A stretch of 64,000 nucleotides of DNA, from positions 8,094,231 to 8,158,230 of the forward strand of contig NC_134033.1 of assembly GCF_964204645.1 (NCBI RefSeq), read 5' to 3'. The stretch is from Tubulanus polymorphus. Its lineage: Eukaryota > Nemertea > Palaeonemertea > Tubulaniformes > Tubulanidae. Shown here in pieces: positions 1-12,303 of the stretch. Made by a program: the position numbers and the translations under genes. The stretch's first letter is position 1. Each line of letters begins with the position of its first letter. Below the pieces are notes generated by a model. The model saw only the letters and a program-made list of their open reading frames with translations, did not search any database and was not told the DNA's origin.

Positions 1-3000
1 TTTTATCTTTAATATGTAAGAATCGGTATCAAAATATAAGATTTCTATATGTTTTTCTCCAAAAAGTGGTTGTAATATATTATAATAGAATTCATACATT
101 AGTAATTTTGATAATTCTAAAACTGAAGCGCCAACATAGATTGGTTTATTTAATTTCATTGATGTTCTTCGCATTTTAACTGCAGCTAAATTTTCATCAA
201 ATATTCTGTAACCAATGAACTTAGGATATGATTGTAAATGCCTTATCCTTTTACCATTACTAACTAACTCAATATCATTTCTATTTCTAATATTTTCACA
301 AGTCTTACCATAGAATGCATTATTCATTAACTTGAAGAAATCTTTCTCGAAATCAGTTTTAGCTTTAGTTCTCTGTTTGGTGTTAAAATCTATATATTTT
401 TCTAACCACTTAGATTGACTAAATGAAATATATCTATGTACTTTTTTTAGAACCATTCCTTGTTTTAGATAAAACTTTAACATTCTATAATGTACTACAT
501 AATTATATTTATCTTCTTGAGTTACCATTAACTTTTCTGTATGAATATGATTTTCGGGTTTAATTCTTTTTTGGTAATTTGATAATTCTTCATGAGTTAC
601 AGTTTTATGTTCGGGACAGTAAGCTAGATTTCTAGATTTAAATTTTTTATCTTCAGGATATTCTAAATCTACAACAAAGAAGTAACCAGTATCTGAATCA
701 TCTGCAATATCTAGAATTCTTTTCTTCCAATCAAATTTATCATTATTTTCATTCTGTAAAACTTCAGTTAATTCAAATACTCCATAAGGTTGTGGTTCCA
801 TCATTGCCCAACCATATAGATTATTTGCATCTATATATAATAACTTATATCCAGGGTTATCATTTACATTGAAATATCTATCACCTAATACACCTGAAAC
901 TCCTCCTCTTATAGATTTTTCAAATAATAATAATTGATCTATATTTGTTAACAAATCCATTTTTATATCTGTAAATTTTAAACCACAATCCCATGTTAAA
1001 CCTGGTGATGAATAACAATGGCAAGGATCAATATTGAAATATTTTAGGTTTACATCTCTAAACCTTTCGAATATATCCGATAATCATAATACATCTGATT
1101 TTAAATATATATCTACTAATTGCCCATGATTTTCTATTTTGAAATGATTCCAAATATTCAATGTTCTATTATATACTTCATCTTTAACATATTCATTTTT
1201 TAATTCATCATAGAATTGTTCTTTCAATAATTCAGTTATGTTAAAATCATTATGATTTTTATAAAATGAATATGGAATAGCGCCTTTATATCTCATTAAT
1301 TGAAAATCATCATTATTTGGGTAATATTCTTTTAATATCTTTAATTCATCATCAACTAATGATTTTGATAAGTTATCTAATGAACTATTTAAAAATCTAT
1401 ATGAATCTATAAATCTTAAACACCCAAATTGGAATGATATATAATTCTCAGATGTTTTAGCTAACATTCTAAATTTATAAGTTGGTATTTTATCTTTTGA
1501 TCTATTTGAATTTAATCTTTCTATTCCATTATTAATTTCTTCTATTTTATGGCATAACTGTTTGATGAATAAATGTGCATCATATCCTGATAGATTATGA
1601 AATATAACTGGTACAAAGTTAATTTTCTTAGCTTGTAAGTTACAATTCTCATGTGCAGCGCCTCTAAACTTTCCATTCAAATGATCATGGTCTCTTACTT
1701 TTTTATCTCTAAAATTAAATATCTTTTCACAATAATAACATTTATCTGCAAACGCAAATTCTTCTTTATCTTCTTCTGTCATTATAATTTCTATATTTGT
1801 ATTCAATAATTTACTAAATCTTATTTCATATTCAATTAATAAGTCACAAAAATGATTGATAACATTTTCATTTCTATAATTATAATATTCACTTTCAATT
1901 AGTTCTGGATAATCAGATTTTATATATAACCCGAAAGCTGCAGCTGATTGATGAATCTTTTTAATAGTATTTGTTTTTGGTGGTTCTTCAGAATAATCAT
2001 TTTCATTAGAATTTAATTTCTTTCTTTTATAATATATTTCTTTTCTATCTTGATCGGTTAATTCTTTATTTAATGATTCAAAATCTCCATATATTACAAA
2101 TGGTACTTTATTTTTGTAATCATATTTTTTGAATTCTAATATTTTATCTTTTTCATTTGGTAAAACTAATTTACAATAATCATGATTTTCACATAATTGT
2201 TTATGATTTAATAATGCACTTTCATTACTGAATCTATGTAAACATTTTCTACAAAGATATATTTTATTATCAAAATCATTTTCTGATTTAAAAAATAAAT
2301 CAATTCTTTTAATCCACACGTAATGATTCTCATAATATAATATATCTATAACATCGTTTGAATCATAATCTTTTGATAGATATAAAGGTTCTAATGTATA
2401 ATGTTTAATATTATTACCTTTTGTTTTTGGTAATTTGATTAAATCGAATACATTTATCTTTATATTATTATCTCTTTCTATTTTTGGGATATTTTTAATT
2501 CTAACAGGATACTTATCTATCTTATAATTATTTTCAAATGGTTTATAAAGAGTTAATCTAAAACTATGTGTAATATCTTCTGTTGGATGTAAGCAACTTA
2601 TTATAGCCCATAGAAAACATTTATCATCAAAATTTTATACATTTATTACAGCATTAGTTTTAAATGGTAGTTTAATATAACTCGATGCTTCAATATCTGG
2701 TTCTTTATAATATGATACATTATTTTCATCTATTGGTTTTGATTTAGTTAACTTATTATATTTTGTGTTATAAACATGTAAAGTCATAAATATTATTTCA
2801 TCAAATATTAAACCAGATCCTTCAAAATATTTCTCTTCTATTTTAGTTTTTACTTCATTATAACATTTATCTAATTTATCATCTATATGTTGTTTTGAAA
2901 TAATATGTTGTGAATGAGAATTTATATTATATATTGGTTTATCTTCAGATTTTATGAATTTAACTTTAACTGATATACTAATTTTAGGATATTCAACATC

Positions 3001-3532
3001 AGTTATTATTTTTATAATATTTTTCATATTTTCTAAATGTTTTTTATTTTCTTCTAATGTTTTTCCTTTATGAAATTTAAACTCGATAGCTGCTGGACCA
3101 ATATCACTTTTAAATGCTTCGGTTATCTCTATATCTTTTTTATTATCTAATGAATTAATATAATTTCTTACATCTTCCATGTATGGTCTTTTATTGTTTA
3201 ATTTATTTTTTATGCTTATAATTGTCTTCTGTTTCTTATCATTATCTTTATCAAAATAATCTTCACCTAAAATATCATTATTGATATTTCTAATATGACT
3301 TTTAGATTTTAAATGTTCATTATCTTTTATCACTGAATGATTGATTACATGTATCACATTTGTATGTTTCTTTTTCATTCTTTAATTCATCTAATTTAGA
3401 TTCTAATATATCATCTTTATATTCTAGTTTCAATTCATTCTCTAAATGTGTTTTAGTTTTATTGTGTCTTGCTTTTTGGGATTTATCTATATTGATATTA
3501 CACGTTGGGTAGTAGTACTTATTTGCTTCCAT
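1..3532 (-). pseudogene. Polinton/adintovirus-like family B DNA polymerase, interrupted
   Basis: Replicative protein-primed DNA polymerase with 3'-5' exonuclease. Reading right to left: two Cys/His zinc-finger-like motifs near 3340-3530, a region with CFLWAI (about 2600) typical of this PolB group, a C-x2-C...H-type finger (about 2180-2250), Exo I as GDFES, an endonuclease-VII-like Cys/His insert with DHDH (about 1620-1740), Exo II as NLSGYDAH, then in 1-1083 polymerase motif A (YIDANNLYG), motif B (NNAFYG) and motif C (DTDS). Codons 1-1083 are fully open and continue off the edge, so only the C-terminal tail is missing. Breaks seen: one frameshift in 3320-3378, an in-frame TAA at 2635-2637 and an in-frame TGA at 1084-1086; everything between 1 and 3378 otherwise lies in one frame. 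Few lesions suggest a young copy or assembly errors. Confidence 0.85.
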
Positions 3533-3611
3533 TTTAATACTAAATTTTTTATTAAAATTGATTTTAGAAGTTATTCATTTATATTTTATTCATATATATG
3601 AATATTTTAAG

Positions 3612-3880
3612 AGTAATAGGGAATATCTTGTTTCATATCAAAGGTTGAAAGGGCTAGTGAGTAAAAAATGAAAAATATGAAAATAATAATAATTTCTATT
3701 TGAATTAGGAGTGAAACTCATATAAAATGAAAAATAAATTCGAGTGTGCGAGAATTATTTTTCATTTTATATGAGTTTCGCTACTAATTCAAATAGAAAT
3801 TGTTATTATTTTCATATTTTTCATTTTTTATGAGCTCGACCTTTCGACCTTTGGTATGAAACAAGATATTCCCTATTACT
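3612..3880. repeat. 269-bp palindrome at Polinton terminus
   Basis: The left arm begins AGTAATAGGGAATATC at 3612 and the right arm ends with its complement at 3880; arms of about 130 bp pair nearly throughout, with a short centre near 3741-3750. The core (TCAAAGGTTGA on the left, TCGACCTTTGG on the right) recurs in the shorter palindrome at 25356-25453. The flanks of the palindrome are not direct repeats of each other, so it looks like part of the Polinton end and not a separate MITE. Confidence 0.8.
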
Positions 3881-5409
3881 ACTCAACACTGCAAGACGAT
3901 CCCGAAGTTAAGAAAGTCAACACACTGTCCGTCGCAGAAGTGTCAACCACGCTTCCAGACCCTGCCAGATGGTCCTCGTGGATGAAATACAAACGAGTCG
4001 TCGCGACAGTAGTCAGGGTTAAGTCGATCCTGATGAAGCGAGACGTCGCGAACACCGACCCGCTGAAAGTTTCAGAGCTCGAAGAGGCGGAAATCCTGAT
4101 TTTTAAGGCGGCACAAGAAGCAGTGTACGGCGACGAAATAGCTGATTTACGAAGCCACCGACCAATCTCGAGAGCTAGTAAAATACTGGCGCTGACCCCG
4201 AAGCTTGATGAGAACGGTGTCTTGAGAGTTGGTGGTCGCCTAAAAAACGCACCGATCGCAGAAGCCGCGAAACATCCGATACTGCTGCCGAAGAACCACG
4301 AAGTGACGAGACTAATCATCCACCACTATCACCACCAAATGTTCCACGGTGGTGTAGCAGTAACGATGAACGAAATCCGGCAGAAGTTTTGGATCCCCGA
4401 ATGTCGTTCGACCGTAAAGAAACTCGTTCGCCGATGCGCCTACTGCATTAAAAGAAGAGCGAAGCCACAGCCGCCGATAATGGCCGATCTACCTGCTGCC
4501 AGATTCGACACCGCGAGCCCGTTCAGCAGTGTCGGTATCGACTGCTTCGGCCCGCTCCAAGTGAGAAAGTTCCGTAAGACGGAGAAAAGATACGGGCTGC
4601 TTGTAACGTGTCTGGCCACCAGAGCTGTGCACTTGGAAGTTGCGTACTCACTAGACACGGACAGCTTCATAACGGCACTTAGGTGATTCATCGCTAGACG
4701 CGGAAAACCGAAGAGAATCTACTCGGACAATGGGACCAATTTCACTGGTGGCGAGAAGGAACTTCGAGACCAGTTGACGAAACTGAACCAGACGAAAATC
4801 GCCGATGCAACGTCACAAGATCACATCCAGTGGTATTTCAACCCACCTGCCGCTAGCCATATGGGTGGAGTTTGGGAACGTCTGGTCCAGTCCGTTAAAA
4901 GAAACTTGAAAGTGGTCCTGGGAAAACAAATTGTCACCGATGAAGTGCTGCACACCGTGTTTACCGAAGTCGAATCCGTCGTGAATTCGAGGCCACTGAC
5001 GTACGTCAACTCCAGCCACGACGAACCAGAGGCGATAACACTGAGCCATTTTCTACTCGGCAAGACGAACCCGAACCTACCACCCGGAGTGTTTGACGCT
5101 GATGATTTGAACGCCAGAAAACGATGGCGACAGGCCCAGGCACTCACTAATCAGTACTGGGCTCGCTGGACGCGGGAATATCTGCCGACACTTGTCCAGC
5201 GAACCAAATGGAAGACCGCAAGCCGAGACCTACAAATCGACGATGTGGTACTACTCGCCGATGACAACCAGCCACGTGGCCAGTGGCCGCTCGGACGTAT
5301 CATCAATGTCCACCCCGGAAGCGATGGACATGTCTGCTCAGTGGAACTCAAGACGACAAGCGGAGTCTACAGGCGACCGGCGACGAAAGTTTGTCGACTC
5401 GACGCCTGA
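3881..5409 (+). pseudogene. BEL/Pao retrotransposon integrase, 5'-truncated, one stop
   Basis: C-terminal part of a BEL/Pao Pol polyprotein: inserts retrotransposon cDNA into the genome. After a linker with the family hallmark VLRVGGRL there is an HHCC zinc domain (paired His near 4321-4350, CAYC near 4435), then the DDE core with VGIDCFGP, YSDNGTNF and a Glu in GGVWERLVQS, then the DUF5641-type C-terminal domain with LLGKTNPNLP and GQWPLGRI. An in-frame TGA at 4684-4686 sits where the family has Arg (a CGA to TGA change, consistent with CpG decay). The 5' part of Pol (gag, protease, RT, RNase H) is absent because the Polinton end joins at 3880. The reading frame actually starts inside the palindrome, which is an accident of the junction. 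Confidence 0.9.
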
Positions 5410-5571
5410 ACTGTTTGCGACACGCCGATATCTTATTGCGAACTCTCGATGTTGGACCGATTATCTATTTGCCGCGGATTATCAATGTTTTCGTGGAAGA
5501 ACAATTACTTTTGTTTGTGTATTTTCGTGATTTACCGTATTTGGACTATACCGGACTTTGGCGCGGGAGGA

Positions 5572-6320
5572 TGTTGTAACCGTTACAACAGTTTATCGGA
5601 GTCAGATGGCTATAGTTCGCGTGGACCTGGTTACCACCGAGATCCCGTGTGAACTCGCGTATCATAATCAATAACACGTGTATTATTTTGTTTCTAACTA
5701 GTTTAAGACTGTGCCTGTTCTCTCGTTTGTATATTTTAATCCTTTTTATAGTAACATTTTGACAGTTGGTAACATTCTCAACAGATTATAATCATAATTA
5801 GTTCCCAGCCTGATTTTGTATAAAAGCCGCAACAAATATCCTGTAAAATCAGTTCCGCTAAATAAATCGCTATAGTCTGAAGAAAGTCTTAAAGTTAGTC
5901 ATTTCATGACGAAAGGAACGGCTGCTTCAAGGGACAGGACGACTCTGCCTTGCTGCTTCAACCAGGGAACGTGACTCTGGCCGACTCGCTAATTTTGCTT
6001 CGCCTGGTGACCCGCCTGGCTTTGCTTCTGCCTTGTCGACCCGCCTGGCTTCTGCTTCTGCCCGGCCTTTGCTTTGGTTCTGTCCGAGAACATATACAGT
6101 CCTCCTCGCTCGCTTCCTCACTGCCATCGCCTTTCAGTAGAGTGAGCCCGAAACCCCGTGGTGTTGGACCGAGAACTCTCCCAACAACGAACAAATTCCG
6201 ATTGTTATCTGAGTCGGAAACTATTGAGTTAAAATTAGTCCATTAACGGTTCACGACTCACTTGTGCTATAAGCTTAAGTCAAAACTTCAGAACTGTAGA
6301 ACCAGAGGCTGAGGTCCAGG
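5572..6320 (+). repeat. candidate BEL/Pao 3' LTR
   Basis: A purine-rich tract (GCGCGGGAGGA) precedes TGTTGTAACCGTTACAACAG about 160 bp after the Pol stop, as expected for a polypurine tract and an LTR start. TATAAAAG at about 5820 and AATAAA at about 5861 suit an LTR promoter and polyadenylation signal. The right boundary is a guess, since no 5' LTR is in the window for comparison. Confidence 0.45.
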
Positions 6321-8136
6321 ACTAGTACCGGTATATATTGTATCAATGTGGTTTTTAAATTCTTTCAAATTTCAACTTAAAATCCCACCATATAGGCTTT
6401 AAGTGCGTATATTTTTCATCGGATACACCTTAGAGTAATCATTTTAATCAGATGTTTACTCCAAGGATAAACACGTTTTTAAACCAGACGCTATTCTTAG
6501 CCTTATTCTAAAATTAATTGCTCGTTGGAGTAGGTATTATGTAACCGACTTTAGAGTGGAGTGGCGATAGTGAAGTGGTTGTGTGTTATGCTCAGACGTG
6601 TTACTGTGATTAACACCTATTTGTTTAGGCACATGGTGTCAACACCTCGAATTTAACTCATCAAGTTAAGCGACCAACAAATCTAAAACGTTGATAAAAG
6701 ATAATCTATATCAAAATATACATTTTATTACCGGTATTCCTAAAAACGTCAGATATGGCAAGATGATATCATTGAAAAATTATTTATACACATCAAAGTT
6801 ACTAATGTCACATGAATATACAAATTTAAAAGACTAATCTTTTCTCCAAACTATGTATCTTTCAACACCGACGAGTCTCTACCGCGAATCCGTCATTTAA
6901 TTCTTGATATAATTTTTGTCTTTTACATTTCTTTATAGTTGGTTTTGATTTTATCATCTCTGATTTTAAAAGCCTTTTACGCTCATAAGACATTTAACAG
7001 CAGCATATAGCAATTCTATAGACAAGCAAACAACTTAAAAACTGTTTTTAAAGACTGTCAATGGCTGAACCCAATTCAACAGCTGAGCGAGAGATACAGA
7101 TGATAGAAACATCTTTAAATATCGACAGTTGTTTATCAAAAAGGCACATTCAGATTAATACAGAAAAGTTCTAAAATTTCAGTCTTACAAATAATATAAC
7201 TGAACCAATCTCGAAAATCTTAACAATAAACTTAACCAACAATTGTTTACCGGTATGTCAAGAAACCTACGCTTTCACAATGAAGTTTCAGGAAACAAAT
7301 TATGAATACTTGATAATGACAGCATCTCGTTTATCATAATCTGCTTTGTGAAAATGGCCCATGGTAACAAAAAGCCATGAATGTTAAAATATTTATCAAC
7401 GTTACTGAGTACAGCTCATCTTCGTGCACCCTTATGTACAGAACTGCAACAAATGAATCTGGAATTTCATCATATTCCATCATAAAAAGTAACAATATTT
7501 GTGAAACATTCCACAATGGTTAAAAAATCTGTATCAGCATTAACAGTGTTAATCCAACAATGAGCAACAAATGTCGATTAACAGTTTTTCCTTACCCACT
7601 TCCTTAAAACAAAAGAAATCCATAAGATCTTAATTCAGGTCTAAATAATTAAACATCATCTTCTAAAAAAAACCATTTTGCTAACTGAACCACAAAATAA
7701 ATCAATTCATTCATGCAATCTAGACCTTGCATAATCCAGATCACTTAGGTATCATGAAATTCATCCGGTTCGTCATATTTTACATGGTAAGTTAGAATAC
7801 ATACTGGTACATATTCAGTATTAATTCTGTAAGAAGCTTTTTTAAGTGTTAGGGTTTAGAAGAAATCTGGAATAGCAACCAAAACCCAGTCCCACTTTTG
7901 ACTAGCATTGAATAATGAGGACTCATCGTGTGGCAAGCAAGCATCCAACAGGTTCATTAGGACCGATTTCTTCTCAAGATTCATTTAAAATCCATGCGTT
8001 ACAGTTTCTTAAATTCTACGAATGATGAATAAACTGCGAGCAGATACCTTGAGGCTAAAAATCTAGATGAAAGTGAAATGAAAATGTACTAAATTTTGAT
8101 CGAGCCTCATTGAAAATGAACTAAATCCATGCTTAA
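6321..8136. other. intergenic, AT-rich, nothing recognised
   Basis: No open frame with a recognisable protein, no tandem array and no clear inverted repeat was found here. The short open frames are ones expected by chance. Confidence 0.5.
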
Positions 8137-9307
8137 CTAGGGGTCCAGGGACACCATGCCCACTTGGGAAGTGGTTTCAAATGCTCAACAATCTAAAAAT
8201 TTTCAATATTCAACGCCCCCTGGTGACCATATACAAAAACCAATGACCTTGAGACTCACCACAATCATAGAACATGTCAGCAGCTACAATTTTATAATTG
8301 GTTGTGATAATAATGTAATATGGAAATACTAAGTTATTCTACTATTCAACCCCCCTGGTGACCATATTCAAAACCCAATAACCTTGTAAATCACCACAAT
8401 CATAGAACATGTCATCAACTACAACTTTGCAATAGATCATGGTGACAAAATATGCCCAGGTACCAATATAATAAGGAAATAGCCTACTAGGTTATTGTAC
8501 TATTCAACGCCCCCGGGTGACCATATAGAATAACGAATTTTCTTAAAACTCACCACAATCATAGACGATGTCATGAGCTACAACTTTGCAATTGATTGTG
8601 GTAACAAAATACGTATTTGTACAAAATTAATATAATATAGAAATACTAAGATATTGTATCATTCAACGCCCCCTGGTGGCCATATACAAAAACCAATGAA
8701 CTTGAAACTCACCACAATCATAGAACTTGTTATAAGCTACAACTTTCTAATTCATTGATGTAACAAAATATGCTTATGTATCAATATAATCTCGAAAATT
8801 TTTTCCCACCAACAAATGAGTTCTGATGACACCAAGATGGCCGCCAATTGCGTCATAGGCCTAATTGGCTGATCAAAAATACCTGTCTCAGGTATAAAAC
8901 ATCCCTATCCAAAGAATACCCATCAGCAATTGCAACGAGAAATGGCAAACCAGTAGGAAGCTACAGGACTCAGAATTCGGGCCAAAATTAACATTTTTGG
9001 GCACTTAAAAGGTCCTAGGACAACCATCTTGAGTCTGATCAACCCAATTTTTGCTCAAAAGTTCAAAAATGTGTAAAAAGTGCTGATTTTGGCGAACAAC
9101 AATGGCTGCCAGTCGGCCATCTTGAATCTGATAGGGCCAGTTTTCGGGTGAAGATGTGTCTAGGGTAGATACATGTATAAACCAAATATCAAGACATTAC
9201 CTTGAAGCGTCTTCAAAACTTCCCAAAATAATTGGATTCCGTCTACGGACAGACGGACGAAAAGTGAACGCAATAGCCCGCTGGGACTTAAGTCCCAAGT
9301 GGGCTAA
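8137..9307 (-). repeat. interspersed repeat family A, copy 1
   Basis: Bounded by CTAGGGGTCCAGGGACACC on the left and by the short palindromic end GTCCCAAGTGGGCTAA on the right. The same sequence occurs in opposite orientation at 29473-30434, with a divergent relative at 48393-49010. Inside, a module starting CAACGCCCCCTGGTGACC recurs at about 8212, 8347, 8506 and 8664 (spacing 135-159 bp). No protein is encoded. Probably a non-autonomous DNA transposon; class unresolved. Confidence 0.7.
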
Positions 9308-9471
9308 CAATCTATTAAGGACAATTTCTGTAAAACAAACCCTTGATTTTTTGGATATTCTGAAGGTCGGTTCTCATGGATTTGCACTTATTACAATATT
9401 TGTTAAGATCCGCAGATTTTGCCTGTGGATCCACTCCTGCTTATCTGTTCTATCATTCAGTTTGAGTTATT

Positions 9472-9972
9472 TCAAAATTCAAGATCAGATTCCTCTGAAT
9501 CCCATCCACATGATTCAACGACCGCATCGTCGGCAGTGAAATCCACCTCGACGTCATAAACAAAGTCGTCGTCTCCAGGCTTTTTCTGATGTTTCGAAAA
9601 CGTTTCGTCCATAACGGCTTTCTTGCGGCTCAGCACGTCGTCTTCGACTTTATTCAAATCTTCCTCCGGGTCGATAGTGTCAATGCGGTCGCTCTTACGT
9701 AAACTCGCGTCGAGCGTTAGTCCGTTCATACGGTCGTGCACAATTGTCACCAGTTTCAGTAGTTGTCGGCGTGGCAACGATTTGAGGTATTTCTGATGTC
9801 GTGAATTTGTCAGAAGTTCGTCGACCGCGCGTTCGATGCCGGTGAATTTCGTGAAGTTTCGTAGCGGCATCGTACGCCGATGATATTTGCCGACATTTTC
9901 CGTGTATGTTATGACGATCGCTGGTTTATCAAAACGCACCCCGCATTTCAGCAATTTAATTGGCATTTTCAT
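9472..9972 (-). CDS. CEP19: Centrosomal protein of 19 kDa (CEP19)
   Basis: 166-residue single-exon open frame, the same length class as vertebrate CEP19 (about 165 residues). From family knowledge, CEP19 sits at the mother centriole and basal body and recruits RABL2 for intraflagellar transport and ciliogenesis. Conserved blocks: KCGVRFDKPAIVI at the start, MPLRNFTKF, a long helical middle, IDPEEDLNK, KKAVMDETF and the acidic tail FVYDVEVDF...SCGWDSEESD ending with EF, all in vertebrate order. Two in-frame ATGs lie at the start (9970-9972 and 9964-9966); the first is used here. No intron or lesion is visible. Repeat family A lies about 160 bp past its stop and a MITE about 670 bp upstream. 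An intronless copy could be a retrogene, but no poly(A) remnant is obvious. Confidence 0.92.
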   Translation of the reverse strand: MKMPIKLLKCGVRFDKPAIVITYTENVGKYHRRTMPLRNFTKFTGIERAVDELLTNSRHQKYLKSLPRRQLLKLVTIVHDRMNGLTLDASLRKSDRIDTIDPEEDLNKVEDDVLSRKKAVMDETFSKHQKKPGDDDFVYDVEVDFTADDAVVESCGWDSEESDLEF

Positions 9973-10637
9973 TTAGTAGTGGCAGCGTTGATAAATTTGA
10001 ACTGGAAAAATGGAATGGATATTGACTGATCAATACTTTTCTTGAGAGTTAGGCTAAACAAAAATGATACCTAGTTTCTCTGCAGTGGCCGGGACATTTT
10101 TGTAAAATATGATAAAATTTACAAACAGTCCATTTCTATAGTGGTCGGGCCTGTTATATAGTAAATTGATCGCCATTTAAAAAAAGTTATGTATCGGGTA
10201 GATAGGCGGCCGACCGGGTGAACTTTAAAGCTCAGCAGAGCGGAGAAACAAGGTATCAATTCTTTTTAGCCTTAAAATTTTCTGTTTAAATACTACAGTC
10301 TTTATCTTATCATGAGTAAAAGAAGACTATTTCCAATCCTTCAATATTGTAAAACATTGAAGGCTTAGTTAAACAGATGTTCTCTGGTCAATTTGACACC
10401 TCAAGTGATTGATAAGAAGCAAAGACATTGTGACCAATGAAATTGACAGACGTTCCAAAAGAGGAGGACAAAAAGATACCATACATGTATGTGTGTAAAG
10501 CAAAAAAGACTTGTACAGAAAAGAACATCAAGATTCTCAACAAAAAAAATTTCATATAGCCTAGACTTGGAAGTTAACAAATTTCCGAAAACTTACATAT
10601 TTTTACGTTAAGAATTTTTTATATTAATCTCACCCCT
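9973..10637. other. CEP19 upstream region
   Basis: Immediately 5' of CEP19 on the minus strand. A locally GC-rich stretch at about 10200-10250 could hold promoter or first-exon sequence, but no TATA box or defined element can be assigned. The rest is AT-rich without a gene. Confidence 0.35.
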
Positions 10638-10893
10638 GGGCCCAGTTTCACAAAAAAGTTTAAATCTAAAATCGATTTAAATTCTTAAATCGATTTAGAC
10701 CCGTTAACACGATTTAGTTAACTCGATTTATAAAACGAGTTTCACTAAAGGCTTAATCCAAAAAAATTAACAAAATCGATTTAAGATTTAATCTTTTTTG
10801 TGAAACTGGTTTGAAATTTAACTCAAAAAGTTAAATCGATTTAAGGATTTAAATCGATTTAACGAATTTAATCTTTTTTGTGAAACCGGGCCC
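10638..10893. mobile_element. MITE with GGGCCCAGTTTCACAAAAA ends
   Basis: 256-bp element starting GGGCCCAGTTTCACAAAAA and ending in the near-complement CTTTTTTGTGAAACCGGGCC. The interior is repeated ATCGATTTAA-type sequence with an extra internal copy of the end motif near 10790-10806. Non-coding. Confidence 0.75.
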
Positions 10894-11609
10894 TGTATTA
10901 GCCGATGTGTAAGATATTTAGGGTCGTTTACACCTGTAAGTCTAATTGATTATAACTGTCACCAGGTGTTGGAAGTACTGACTGCAACGCCAATGGCCAA
11001 AGCTGTGGTTAGTGAATGGCTTTTTTTAAATAACCATGTTTTCGACGAAATTAACCACAGCGTAGTCTGAATACCAGTCGTTGTTAGGGGATCCCCTACA
11101 GTTGTTGTTTGGGGAACGATGGCTAAGTAATAGCGCAACACAGCACAGGCAAAATTTGCTTCCAACAATGGTTCAACTGACCAAACATAGAGCAAGTGGG
11201 AAAGCAAATCAAAAATATATAGACATAAGTTATGATTAGACTACAGTCACTCTTATTTCAGGCAAACAGGAAGATATACAAAGTTCAAATATGACTTAAA
11301 ACGTGAACAAATTTAATTTGGATTTGCATTTGTTAATTATGTTTCAGCGTTTAATGGCTGTTTTTGCATTCCTACCCGAATAGATATTAATCTATCACCA
11401 GAAATCAGTAAAGTACAGTCGAATACGATCCTCTAGGAGCTGATTCGGCACACTGTTGACTTGAACAGCGCCGCAATAGCGTCATGAAATACAACACAAC
11501 CCCGGAAACCAACGATTTGTTTACGGAAGTTAAGCTACTCAATTCAATCAGATTTTATTAGATTCGATATCAAATAACCACGTGCACAACGATCAAGAGA
11601 CAACGACCG
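10894..11609. other. intergenic, no gene recognised
   Basis: Contains a short isolated match (11047-11072) to the left end of the 9-bp-TSD element that starts at 11610; otherwise nothing recognised. CAACGACCG at 11601-11609 is the left target duplication of that element. Confidence 0.45.
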
Positions 11610-12303
11610 TAGTCTGAATACCAGTCGTTGTTACGGTTCCCTACAACGTCTGACGCTAAATATCATATAGAGGTTAACTCCTGTTAATTGCAATGCAACA
11701 ACTGATTTTAGTGTCAAATCAAACCTTGGCTTTGTACTAAATAAAATAAATAAATTACTTACCTTGTTGACTTTGAAAACGTGTTTTAAAATAAAATTTT
11801 CTTGATTTAAATCGCGAACCGGAGAATTCATTGATTTGATTTGAATTGAATTGTTGATTGCCACTATCGGGATTTCCAATACGGACTAAATTAATAAAAT
11901 GTGAAAATTCAATAGCCTATGTCTCTCTAAAATTACTTTAAATGTTATTTTGTGTTGATAAAACGCATAAATTTTGGTCAATTTTAACCTTGAAACAAGA
12001 ATAATATCTGCATTGGCACCAAGTTTAAGTTCGAATCCGTAATTTACATTCCCATCATGTTATGTTATGTTGCTTCACTTCAACTGTTTTTTGAGGCGAC
12101 TAGTCAAATGTTTTGAGCTACTACGATCGTTAAAAGCTACTTAGGATTACAAATTTATGCACAAACAATACTTCCATCTGATTACAGAACAGTCAGTTTG
12201 AGGTGAGTTGATGGTGTTTTAAGGGGTGAAATACTATAGACGCTCAAAGCCTCGTCCCTCAAAATGAGGGACGAAAATTAACCTTATATGAGCACTTTCG
12301 CCC

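Larger units (their letters stand above)
1..3880 (-). mobile_element. Polinton/Maverick-like element, right end (partial)
   Basis: AT-rich block holding a protein-primed-type DNA polymerase B on the minus strand and ending at 3880 in a terminus that reads AGTAATAGGGAATATC inward. Polintons typically start with AG and have long terminal inverted repeats, which this matches. The element runs off the left edge, so the integrase, ATPase, protease and capsid genes of the family cannot be checked. On its right it abuts BEL/Pao coding sequence with no gap, so it seems to have inserted into that retroelement. No matching target duplication can be tested because the left end is outside the window. An adintovirus-like endogenous virus is the close alternative. 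Confidence 0.7.

Noticed and set aside
3612-3880. Independent MITE insertion
   Set aside because: The flanks are not direct repeats, polymerase sequence lies on one side and the BEL gene on the other, so a Polinton terminus explains it better.
9156-9539. 127-residue plus-strand frame
   Set aside because: Runs from repeat family A into the antisense of the CEP19 end; no protein similarity seen.
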